Origin: Nereocystis luetkeana | Lineage: Eukaryota; Sar; Phaeophyceae; Laminariales; Laminariaceae | Assembly: GCA_031213475.1 (NCBI GenBank) | Contig: JARUPZ010000014.1 | Coordinates: forward strand, 5,425,775 to 5,489,774 | DNA: 64,000 nt | Direction: 5' to 3' | Shown here: piece by piece, positions 1-11,443 of the stretch | Numbering within the stretch: position 1 is the stretch's first letter | Layout: every line of letters begins with the position of its first letter | Made by a program: the position numbers and the translations under genes | The notes under the pieces: model-generated | What the model saw: only the letters and a program-made list of their open reading frames with translations | Databases searched by the model: none | What the model was told of the DNA's origin: nothing

Positions 1-598
1 CAGGGGCGCCCTGGGGTTGGGATATCATAGACAAAACTACCCCCCCCCCCCCCCTGCAGCAAGGGCCGATTTTTTTCAACCCATTTTGTTTTTTCGTTCG
101 ATTTGTGCGGCAGTATACTGAAGAAGCGTATGTGCTCGTATCCCTTTAAAAAGGCGTTGTTTTCCGTACTTAAGTACCTGGTACCTGGTATATGTACTGT
201 ATATTATACCTGCTATTAATACTAGAAGTGCTCTGGTTAGCTGCTTGGTTGGGCACTACTTGGTCGTGTGATCCTATGGGCATACAGACTGACATGTATG
301 TGTTGAAATTCAGTGTAGTCGGGGGCCAAAAGCCGTCGCGTAACTCGTTTCTACAGCAATGGCATACCCGCGCGATATCTTCCTCCCCCTCGGCCTTCTT
401 CAGTTGGTGCTTATCCACTCAAGTCAGCCGACCCCACGGCTCTTTGAAGACTTCTGGTCCCCCTTCGAGCGAGCTCATAGTTCCTTTATACCACTCACTG
501 CTGCTGCTGCAGTCGACGCAACTACGTAGGTGTGACCAATAGGTCGCCGCCGCACAGTAGTATTATGGTATTAATATGGGAGGCCTTGTATCAAGAAG
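1..598. other. Non-genic left edge
   Basis: No reading frame here looks like protein and no RNA gene is seen. It holds a C-run at 41-54 and the doubled palindrome TACCTGGTACCTGGTA near 174-189. Confidence 0.5.
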
Positions 599-826
599 GG
601 GGGGGGGGTGTACTCGATAGGATGCACCCGATCTCATGCATGGCCGTAGTCGTATGACCATAGACCCTCGCATCCTTACAATGCCGGGACGGAGCAAGTC
701 GGGTTTTCACCGACCTGGCAGATATTTGCTTGCACCAAGCGCGAAGCGCCGTGAGGTGTCCGGCGAGTCGCATGAAGGGTGAGCTGCATCCTACTGAGAA
801 CCGCTTGTGAGGCGGACTTGCATATG
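599..826 (-). repeat. Family P (poly-C-tailed repeat), truncated copy
   Basis: Starts with a G-run, then the family head GTACTCGATAGGA and the body motif CATGGCCGTAGTCGTATG, and stops at the GCATATGGA position, about half of the full element. It directly abuts the minisatellite at 826-1207. Confidence 0.8.
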
Positions 827-1207
827 GAGCACGGGGGGGGGGGCTCTCTGCCATGCTCTGATTTCCCTTCTATCAAGCAGGGAGGGGGGGGCTCTCTACC
901 GTTCCCTGGTTTCCTCTATTGTTTCAAGCAGGGGGGACGGCTCTCTACTGTGCCCTGATTTCGTGTATTGCATCAAGCAGAGGGTGGCGGCTCCCTACCG
1001 TCCCCTGATTTCCCCTGATCAAGCAGGGGGGGCGGCTTTCTACCGTCCCCTGACTTCGCTTGTATCAAACACAGGGGGGGGGCGGCTTTCTACCGTCCCC
1101 TGACCGCCCTTGTATCAAAAGGAGAGGGGGGGACGGTTCTCCACCGTCCCCTGATTTCCCTTGTAGTATCAAGCAGTGGGGGGGGGGTTCTAACGCCCCC
1201 TGATTTC
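826..1207. repeat. Minisatellite, about 50-58 bp unit, 7-8 copies
   Basis: Each unit has a G-run, then GGCTCTCTACCGTCCCCTGA, then TTTCCCTTGTATCAAGCAG. Unit length varies mostly through the G-run. The last unit ends in CCCCTGATTTCAG. Open frames across it are by-products of the repeat. Confidence 0.85.
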
Positions 1208-1377
1208 AGTTTGATATAGCTACCGGTAGTGTTGAGGCGAAGAGGGAGAGGACCATGTCAGCTACCTCCACCCCCTGCCGGGAGGACCGAATTTTAATTA
1301 TTTGACGTCAGGTGTCGAACTATGATTTTCGGGCACCCTCGCGCCGAGTGAAAATAGCCTTCCCAATGTCGCCATTA

Positions 1378-1660
1378 TGTTATGAGGCTTAGATTGGGTA
1401 GGAGATTGGTTGACCTTTTACCTTTAGCCCAACAGACTATATGACCTTCACAAATGGTGTCGTCGGCAGGACACGAACCTGCGCGTGAAATCACGATGGA
1501 TTTCCAATCCATTCCCTTAACCACTCGGGCACGTCGACCCGTAAAATCCGGTCCGTTCCAGGGGGGGAGAGCGTTATGAGGCTTAGGTTGGATAGGCGAT
1601 TGGTTAAGCTTTTACCTTTAGCTTAACGGACTATAAGACCTTCACCAATGGAAGTATAGC
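1378..1660 (-). repeat. Family S: tRNA-Ser-like core between two direct repeats of about 80 bp
   Basis: The segment GTTATGAGGCTTAG...CCTTCACAAATGG at about 1378-1457 recurs in the same orientation at about 1573-1650, flanking the tRNA-like core. A third copy lies at about 24370-24450, again preceded by the linker GTCGACCC...GGTCCGTTCCAG seen at 1533-1561. The tRNA-like sequence and flank therefore move or duplicate together. Confidence 0.7.
1459..1538 (-). tRNA. tRNA-Ser(GGA)-like sequence
   Basis: Read on the minus strand it folds as a type II tRNA. The acceptor arm is GTCGACG against CGACGAC with one A-A mismatch. The D-arm contains the box-A-like GAGTGGTTAAGG, and the anticodon arm ATGGA-TTGGAAA-TCCAT gives anticodon GGA (serine). 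A long variable arm CGTGA/TCACG and a T-stem GCAGG/CCTGC follow. Oddities: the T-loop is TTCGTGT, so the near-invariant A58 is replaced, and the genome continues with A then CCA, as in a retro-copied tRNA. It may be a decayed gene or the head of a SINE rather than a working tRNA. Confidence 0.5.
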
Positions 1661-3516
1661 GCTCTCAATATTGTCCAACGTTTCGACAGTGGCAGTATAA
1701 TGGGGCACAAGGTATTTGCCTCAGACCAGACAACACAACGCACTTGGTACAGAGTTTAGGTGTTTTTTTTCATTTTTTTTGTCGACACAGGAATAGAATA
1801 GTTGCAAAGGTGATACGTCAAACTTTGTCTACGACAGGGCAGCGCCAAACCCTAACACTGGTTGTGAAGAGGGTGCAGAGATATAAGCTGGCAAGAGGCA
1901 CAGGGATGTTGATGCTGGGTATAGGGCACGCTGCTTATAGTTCACGAACCTCTTATTTCGCTCCACAAGTGAGTTGAGGGAGAGAGAGAACTCAAGGGAT
2001 CGAGGTGGGCTTCGTCGGGAACACAAGTCAGCCCACAGACGTCTACCACAACTAACCTGGTACGATGCAGATGAGTATTCCCATAAAGAATATTATCAAA
2101 GCGCTACGTACGTATATAGCCATATGTATAAGAATCGCATACGGGTATGTTCCCAAAACGCTACACGCGTAACCGTATATGATTTGCAAACGGGTCTGCA
2201 CATTTCTATACGGTAGATATGCTACTCCATCACATTAGCCCGCCCTGAATAGTAGATGCAGATCACACGACGAAAAAAGGATGATGACCACATATCATCC
2301 CAAAATCGGGAAGAGAGATCGAAGATGCGACTAAAATAATACCCTGGTAGTCTACAACACAGAAATGAGGTGATAGATCTACCCCACACCTCGTAGTGAG
2401 GCTCACATGGTCGTGTATAGATATGTACCTACAGTTATTATTTCGTACCTGGTATTTATTTTCTCCGCTTTTTTTTTTTCAATCATCACTTTCACTTTTG
2501 TACGTACACAATACATAGGAGATTTTACCCTCAGCGGGGTCTTCTTCTGAAGAAGCAAGACCCTGCCATCGAGCCCAAGAGTTGAGCGGGGTGTTCCCGA
2601 GTCGCATGCAGTAAAAATAAACATAATAAGAAATAATCCTGCCGTCGTTCATTGTTTATGCCCAAATAACAAATACCAGGTACCAGTAAGAGATTACCGG
2701 TACCAGGGTAAGAGATACCTGGTACTCTTCGAAAGAAGAAGAAGAAAAACATTTTCAGATTAAAACAGCGTCCTCGTATAGCAGTACAAGTAAGCGGCGC
2801 AATCTGCGGATGAAATAATGGACGGTACAACTTTTACACCCGCACTATGGTCACACCTCTTCGACTGTGTAATAACCACCTGTCAGGGCAAGTTGCTACG
2901 AAAAAAAAAAAAAAAGTGCTATGCAATCGCAAAAGCACAACCTATTTACTATTTATTCCACGCGCTATATGATACACGTCCCATGACGACGACAGACGAC
3001 AGACAGTTGACAGTCGACAAGGACACCACAACAAGCATCTGCCACCTATTCTTTTGGGCATGTTTTCGCACATTGCCTATACTTTTCGCATCTGTGCCTT
3101 GCATTTACGAGCTGTTTTATTGGCGGCATCGCTGCTGTCATGCTATTTTCTACTGCTGCACAACAGTGTAGGTTTTAGTTGCAATCGGGTCTATACCGCG
3201 CCCGTTCGAGCATCGTGTTGAAGTTGCGGTGCTACGTATACGGCGGAGTTTTTTTTTTTTTTTTTTTTTTTCTCATCCCATTCATTATCTTCGCACATCT
3301 TCTTCTCTCTCTCCTTCCAACTCGTAACTCAGATCCGGGGTCGCATAGCAGGCTCTTCTCCCCCCTTCCCGCTACGGTACGTGCCTTCAATTTTTTATCG
3401 CGAGAAGATTTCAGCCTTTTCTTCCCTCGTCGACTCGCATCGAATTGTGCCTACCCACGCTGCAAGGCGCTCTCAACAATTGAATCTTTTTTTATTTTTT
3501 CAAATAAAGTCAAAGT
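1661..3516. other. Non-coding stretch
   Basis: No supported gene. TACCWGGTA palindromes occur near 2445, 2672 and 2725, and a long T-run near 3249-3271. The ORFs present are short, overlap on both strands and lack splice-consistent continuation. Confidence 0.45.
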
Positions 3517-3591
3517 CCGACCCACCTGGGGCTCGAACCCAGGACTCAAACAAGTAGAATTCGAGGTTAACCACTTGAACCACCGGGGCGA
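3517..3591 (-). tRNA. tRNA-like sequence, anticodon not resolved
   Basis: On the minus strand there is a box-A-like TGGTTCAAGTGG, a perfect box B GGTTCGAGCCC within a good T-arm (CTGGG/CCCAG), and a near-paired acceptor (TCGCCCC with GGGTCGG, one mismatch). The anticodon arm around CTCGAATTCTACTTG does not form a clean 5+7+5 arm, so no anticodon is assigned. It could be a tRNA pseudogene or a pol III-type SINE head. Confidence 0.4.
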
Positions 3592-4000
3592 CCAGGTTGC
3601 GCCGCACCGGTTACGCCGCACCTCTCTGGGATTTGCGGCTGCCTCGTTCACGAGTATCAAACCACTGCTGCTGTGTTACCAGCAGCTCGTTCGTGCGCAA
3701 TAGGGCACATCATTGCCTACTACTTGGGTTCCCAGATCGATATGCGTCTAGGCTATAGATGTGCGCTGCTAGCCTTGGGTGTTTCCCCCGTGTCTGTGCT
3801 GCCTTGTTCTGTCCTTTGGGTCAATTTTATTTTTTATCAATCCTGGAACCATATCCTTCCGCACGACAAAATGATACCACAGTGTGCCCCCTATACCAGC
3901 ATGCATATATTTGAAGTTGGAAACCCTTCCGAAGGCCTGCAAGCTCGTAGGCCACCGTTCAGCGGAGCTCTCACACAGGCACACACAGGGAACGACAACG

Positions 4001-7000
4001 ATGCCGGAAACGGAGGCCTACCGACCGGGACTTCTCTCCTCGTTTCTTCTCGGTGATGGAGCAGGAAGAGGAGCAGCAGGAGAGGATGGCAACGCAAACG
4101 CAACACGATCGAGCAAGAAAAAAGCAGGCAGCGTTGGTGTGAGTGGCGTCAAAGAGGTCCTCGCTGGGGAACAGCAGCAGTCAGCAGACACCTCCTCTGC
4201 ATCCGCCCCAGCAGAGCCATCCAAGAGTGCAACTAATAAAAAGAAGAAGAAGAAGAAGGACAAGGGGGGGGGCGAACAGTCCCCGCATTCCCCGGGGGGC
4301 AATGCTCGCGGTGGTGGGGCAGGAGGAGCTGCAGCTGAGAGTTTGCGGCCAGCAGCAACGGCAACAGCGGCCACAGCCGCGGGGGGTGGAGGAGCAAAGC
4401 AGGAGCCCATAGAAGACGCGCCAGACCTGGCATCCCTGTTCTCCACGAGCAACCTCAAGAAATTTAAGAGGAGGGAGAGGGTGGACAAGGAGGCGGATGC
4501 CGCAGAGGTATGGATTTGCGTCGGTACGTGTCTGCTGCGTTTGTTGTGTTTTTGGGATACTGGTTATACTGGTAGTCTACAAGAACAGCCCTGTGACTAT
4601 TAGACTCCTGCGACGCCTATGGTCATGTTTTAAGTTTTAAGTTATTGGGCGTCAGCCCCGGCTCCAACACTAACCCGAACGCTAACCCGAACCTAACACG
4701 TTTCTCCGAAACAACCCCGGCCGGCCGAAAGGTCAACCTAGACCAATCAAGCGTGGTGCTGCAAGAGTTTATTTACGAGCGGGTGTTGTACTTACAGACG
4801 GTAAGTACAGCAGTACGAGGGGCTTTCCTTCTTTGAGTGCTATTACGGGGAACCATAGTTAATAGGACCAAATATTGTTCGCAAAAATAGCGAAATATAT
4901 AGGTTTCTGTCTGCACCGTAGGTCCTATTTAATATGGCCCCCCGTAATACGAGGTACTGGTTTTACTTAAAAACTAAAAGAGTTCGTCAGCTGTGAGTTC
5001 AACCGATCGGCAGATCGATCGATACTCAACTTTGCAAGCTGCGTGAACCGATCGCGCGTTTTTCATTATTTCCCTAGCGATTGATTACTGGCCGGTAACT
5101 CCCCTGGATGCTACCAGGGTCGACGAGACGATAATACTTGTACCATTTCGTGCACTGAAACAGCAGATCGACACGCGAAGGTCGGGGTACACAAGACACT
5201 CGAAAGTTGGTGTACAACACAGGCGGGCACACCGACACCATGAAAATTGTTCAATATACTACCTGTAAATGTTGCAGCAGATCTTGACGTACCAGTACAT
5301 GAGTACGCACGTGTTTGTTGGTGAGTGGTTTGAAAGTTTTTCAAGCATTTGTGCACTACAGTATACAACCTGGTACTCACCAACCACCAGCCAGTGTGAG
5401 TAAGCTCCCGTCGGTGCACCGAGCAGCAGCAACCACGAGTGCCCCAGGTTCCAGGCACGTTGGCTGATAGTGTCATCTCCCTTTAGGCTGCTACAGTCGG
5501 CACCCTCGACAGCACTTGAAAAAAATGGGAGTTATTCCAAGGCTAGTACTTGATATTACGGGGGACCATATTAAATAGGACCTACGGTACACACAAAAAA
5601 CTACATATATCGCTATTTTTACGAACCATATTTGGTCCTATTTACTATGGTCCCCCGTAATAGTAGATTTCTTGGACGAGAATGAGAATGTGTCGTTTTT
5701 ATAGTGCTAATAGTGGCGCTATGGACCAGCCAACGCTACCGGCATCAAAGCCGCAGCCGGCACTAAACACTCCGCACGCTGCCGCAATGGTTGATCCCAT
5801 ATGTGCCAAGCGGTTTCACTGGCACCGTCAGGGGCAGTCGGCAATTTTGGTGCTCAACCGGCACGATATAGGGACGTCTACTGTATGATGTATGTACAGC
5901 AGTACCAGCAACAAGCACGTGCCAAGGTACGTATCATGAGTGCACCGGCGGACGCTTAGCGAACACACCATAACATGGGGTGTAGCGTATGCCTCGGTCT
6001 ACAACTTTTGACAAAACCTGAACCTTTTGTTTTTTTGTTCTTCCTTTTTTTGCGGTTTTGGTTCGCTGCGCGGGTTCCAGGTTGTGCGCATCACTAAGGA
6101 AGCGCGTGAGAGGGAGAGGAGGGAGGAGGAGGAAGCGGCCAACGCGGGCAAGAAAAAAAACAAGAAGGCTAGGAAAAGGGAGGCCGAAGAGCAGGAGAAC
6201 AGGTAGGGTGCTGGTGTTCAGGGTCATAGTTGTGGTGATGGGTTGATGTTCGTGGTGGAAATTGGGCGGCGGGGGAGGGGGGGGGGGGGGGCGTACTCGA
6301 TGTCATGCATGGCCGAGGGGAACAGGTAAGGGTGGTGGCGTTTTGGGTCGTCGTGGTGGAGGTTGGGCCGGGGGCGGAGGGGGGGAGTGAACTCGTGTCA
6401 TGCATGGCCGTAGTCGTATGGCCATGGATGGCGGGAGGGGGGGGGGGGGGGGGGGCGTACTCGCTATCATTCATGGACGTAGTTGTATGGGGAAGGGGGG
6501 GGGTGGGGTGGGTTACTCGATAGGAGATATGCACTCGCTCTCATTCATGGCCGTGGTCGTATGGAGGGGGGGCGTACTCGTTATGATAGAAGATTTTTAC
6601 TCGATCTCATGCATGGCCGTAGTCGTATGACCATAGACCCTCGCATCCCTACAATGCCAGGACGGAGCATGTCGTATGGGGGGGGGGGGGTTACTTGATA
6701 TCATGCATGACCATAGTCGTGTGGCCATAGCCCCTCGCATCCCTACAATGCCGGGACGGAGCATGTCGGGCTTTTGCCGACCAGGCAGACATTGCTTGCA
6801 CCAAGCGCGAAGCGAATACGTGAGGTGCTCTCAGCGAGTCGCATGAAGGGCTAGCTACAATCCTACCAAAGAGGGGTGGGGGTGTACTCGATAGGAGATA
6901 TGTACTCGATTTCATGCATGGCCGTAGTCGTATGACCATAGACCATAGACCCTCGCATCCCTACAATGCCGGGACGGAGCATGTCGGGTTTTCACCGACC

Positions 7001-10000
7001 AGGCAGGCATTGCTTGCACGAAGCGCGAAGCGCCTTGAGGTGCCTGGCTAGTCGCATGAAGGATGAGCTGCATCCTATTAAGAACCGCTTGTTAGGCGGA
7101 CTTGCATATGGATGACAGCTTCAATGAGTTAATTTATTTTCCGGTGTAGCAACTTCCAGAGACAGCAATGGGAGTACTATGTAACTGCCTCTTGGGTGCC
7201 TTACCTTGAACACTACGTGATACGATCAATTCCCTTGTGCTGAGGAAAGGCTGTTCACCTCGCACAAATGATCTAACTCGACGACCAGCTGTGAGCAACC
7301 GCCAAAAAAAAACCCAACGACAACAACGGTACCCCTGGTTGTCCACCGCACGTAGTGAGCGGCATGTTTTACAGTGCCGTTGCCAACCGACGCCAACCCA
7401 ACCTATATATCATAGGGGGGGGTTACTAAGAGGGGGGGGGGGGTGGTGTTGGTTGTGGTGCCGGTGTGTTCCTGGCGGGGGTGGAGGCTGATGTTGGTGT
7501 TAGTGATGGTTGTAGATGTGGATGTGTAGGAGGCGGTGATGGTGGTGTTGATGACGATGGTACTGTTGTGGGTGGTGGTGGGAGGGTGTTAGTGGTATTG
7601 GTGATGTTGGTGGTGGTACTGATGACGGCAGTCTTATCGTAGAGTTGGTGGTAATGGAGATCGTGGTCGCGGTGGTTGTTCGCGGTGTCACAGTAGTGCA
7701 GGTGTTGCTGCTGTTGTTGCTGTTGGCGTCACGCCCAGAAGTAGCACGGTCGTTGGGCGGGTGGGACCCTATCCTGCTCTGTACCACGTATTCCCAGTCG
7801 CTTCCTAAGCAAGAGGGGTGTATCCCGTCGTTTTGTTCGAGGGTGATGCTACGAGCAACCATCCGATCTCGGGTCACAGTTCATGGTGAAGAGCTGTCCC
7901 CTCCCGGGCAACTCGCGGCCAGAAAACACGCCTTCTTTCCTCCAACCCCCCTCGTGCACCGATCCAATCCTACCCCCCCACCCCTACGCCGGCTCCCCGA
8001 CTCCTCCGCCCTCCCCGCCCTTCCCCCTATCTCTCCTTCCTCCCTCTCACCCCCAACCCGATTTACCACCCCCACCCCTACCGCCACCCTCACTCCTACC
8101 GTACCCCCCTGCCCCAACGCATTGGCGCTGTCATCCATATGCAACGCTGCCTCACAAGCGGTTCATGGTAGGATGCAGCTCGCCCTTCATGTGACTCGCC
8201 GAACACCTCAAGTTTCGCTTCGCGCCATGGTGCAAGCAATGTCTGCCTGGTCGGGGAAAACCCGACGTGCTCCGTCCCGGCTTTGCAGGGATGCTAGGGT
8301 CCAGGGTCATACGATTACGGCCATGCATGGTATCGAGTACACCCCTCCCACCCCCTCCCCCTCTATTGTACCCCCACTCCCACCCTCACCACCCCATACC
8401 TCTACCCTAGAGGCCTGCACTAAAGTGGTAGCACTGTTTGGGCAAAACTGTCGCTGAGACTGACAATAGTATCGTTCGTTTTTACAGCATGTTTCGATAT
8501 GGACCTTGTACGCCAGTGGGGCTTGTTCATGGGGGCAAGCGTACTTTTCACAAAGAGGCGTTTTTCGGGGGTGGAGGTGCGAGATCAAGCGGAGAGCCTC
8601 AGAAGTCAAACGTGGGTTCACCACCTATCGTGGCATGCATCCCCTACCCCCTATTCCTATTCCCACCATCACCCCAGCCCTAACTATTTATAGGAGCCGT
8701 ACCCTTGACCCCCACCCTTACCCCCCCACCGCAACCCCCCCTCCTTAAACCCACCCTCAACCCTTCCCCCGCCCCCACCGCTCAACCCCACCCCCAACCC
8801 TACCCTCACCCCCACCCCGTACTTTCCTCGCTTGTGAGGGGATGGAACCTGATTTTGCTTCCTCCGATGCCGCGAACTTGACTCTTGGGGCAGGCGGACT
8901 CTGGAAGCGCAGAAAAAGTCGGACATAGCGGAGAAGAGGGCGGCGGCGTTAGCAGCGGCGGCGGCGGCCGTTTCTGGGGAGGCAGTGGCGGCGGCTCTTA
9001 GCGAGGAGGAAGGGGAGGGGTTGGAGGTGGATGGCATGGAAGACGGAGATGAGGAGGAGGAGGAGGAAGAGGATAGTAGTGATGATGATGGGGACGAGGA
9101 GAGGGATTCTGACAGTGAGCCTGAGAGCGTCATCGCCGGACAGGGTGGAGACAGTTCAGACGAAGAGGAGGAAGAGGAGGAGGAGGAGGCGGCGGTGCCG
9201 GCGGTTGGGGGGCGGGGTGACGGGGATAAGGTGAGACGGCCTCCGTGTTTCGAGAAGAGATAACTGCAAAACATATACAGCTATAGACTCAAGTTTTTTC
9301 AGCGGTTTGGGAAGCTCTCTTTCGCTTTTTTTTACCGGCTGATTAAAATTTCTTTTGCACTTTCAGTTTTTTCCCCCTTTTTTCTTCTTCCGTTTCGTGT
9401 GCGTGTGTGTAGTCGGAGCACGGCGACGCTGGCGAGCCCGGCGCCGTCGCGGGTGTCGGCGGATGCTGGCGGGTAGAGGGGGGGTTGGGGGTTGCAAGGA
9501 GCGCGGTCGCGGTTTCGTGGCTAGGCGTCGTGTGTGCCTCGAGACACAAGGGAAGCATGAATGGGCTCTGTTCTGCCTCCATCTGAAAAATTAGACGTAG
9601 TATGTACGAGTCCATAAGGGTCGTCCGGGATTGCAAGCTAACATTCAAGCGGTGCTTATTTTTGCGACCACGCTGAACTATACAAAGAGAGGAACGCCCG
9701 TCTGACCATGGGCATCGTCGAGCTGGCGAACGAGGGTCACGGTGAGCACCGGGCTTCACGCGGGGCGGGCAACGGGGATCACTGTGACAGAGAGGGGGGA
9801 AAGCTTTACCCGGACCGAATCGGTGGCGAGGTGGTCGAGAGAGGGGCGGGCGGCATACGAGGCTGAGAGACAAGCTCTGCTGTTCATTTTTTTATTTTTT
9901 TATTTTTCTTCTTTGACTGGTGCAAGGTGTTCCGGGGGCAGACAATTATTACATGAGAGGGGACGGGGATTTTTTTCTCTTTTCGAATTTTTAATTTTTC

Positions 10001-11409
10001 GGTTTCATTTTCATTGTTTTTGCGGTGGTGCTGCTGTGCCATGCTGTGTGCTTTCTCGTTCGTACATACCAGTACCAGCATGAAGAAGAAAATCAGTACC
10101 CTACCTGGGGTATGTACGTATGTACGTACGCACGGCATGTGACTCTTGGCATTATCAAGTCGCCAATTTGTAACTACAACATTCATCAAATATATAGTCA
10201 ATCATCGACCTTCTGTCCGCTTCGCGTACTTTTTCTTCCTGAGCGAGCGTAGCACTTCAGGGCAGGGGGGGGGGGGGGGTGTACTCGATAGGAGAGATGT
10301 ACTCGATCTCATGCATGGCCGTGGTCGTATGACCATAGAGGGGGGGGGGGAGGTTGTTAAATACGACACGAGTCCCAAATCATCCATACGGAGCACGCTC
10401 TTTGAATCAAGCGCAATTCCCTCTTTGTTGTTGGTACTGCCAACATTCGGCATTGTGTCTTGGCTCTATGACGGGGGGCCATATTAAATAGGACCTACGG
10501 TACACACAAACACCTAGATGTTTTTGCTATTTTCACTAACATACTTGGTCCTGTTTACTATGGCCTGCAGTCCCGTCTCAAACCCCTCCAACTAGTACAG
10601 TAGTCCTGAAAAGGTCAAGAAGACTCTCCCCAAAACTTGGATGCAGTAGTCAAGGTTACACACCTCGAAAAAACAGATCATGATCTGCGGCAGTACACGT
10701 CATCTAGTTCCTCACCTGCCGCTGTGAGAGGTTGCTGTGCGGGGTCTGCATGGGAAAGATCCAGCCCACGGAAGAAGTTTGTGATAGATCATGAACTGCG
10801 GGAATTATCTGTAGATGACCTGTAGATAGTCTATCTATCCGAGGTATAAAAACACTTGGGAGATATAGATCATGAAGTGGGAATGGTTTGTAGATGATCT
10901 GTAGATGAGCTTTAGCTGACCTGTAGATGACCTGTAGATGATTTGTAGATGATATGCAGATTATCTGTCCCAAGATGTAAGAGTTCATGTAACCCTTTTG
11001 CCACTGTGCTATCAAGAAGGACCAACCCCAAACCTAACAATCGACCCAAAACCCTATTTCCGAGAATCAGCCAACCCTAATTCGAAGAACGGCCCCCAAC
11101 TTTTACTCCTTTGGAGTGCGACTCCGGGGAACGAGGGTGCAGCGAATGAACCACTCTTCAGGCCCTTTTTACGACCTCATGCATCTACGTTTTCGTTTAG
11201 GACAAACCGCTTTGGACTTTTAGAGTTGGATCGTGTGTTTGCAGTTTGTGCGTTTTGAGGACAAAAAAACACACCATTTAGAACTCCCGTAGAGTTGGAT
11301 CGGTTTTCTCAGTAATGTACCTAGTGGAAGGGTTTCCTAAAGAGTTTCTTTGGTATGTTTCCCGAGTGTAGGTGAAGCGTGCGGCTACCGGGAGCGGCTT
11401 GCCGGTGCC

Positions 11410-11443
<34 letters not shown>

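Noticed and set aside
826..1207. CRISPR-like array of spaced repeats
   Set aside because: Units are contiguous and diverged with no unique spacers, in a eukaryotic context.
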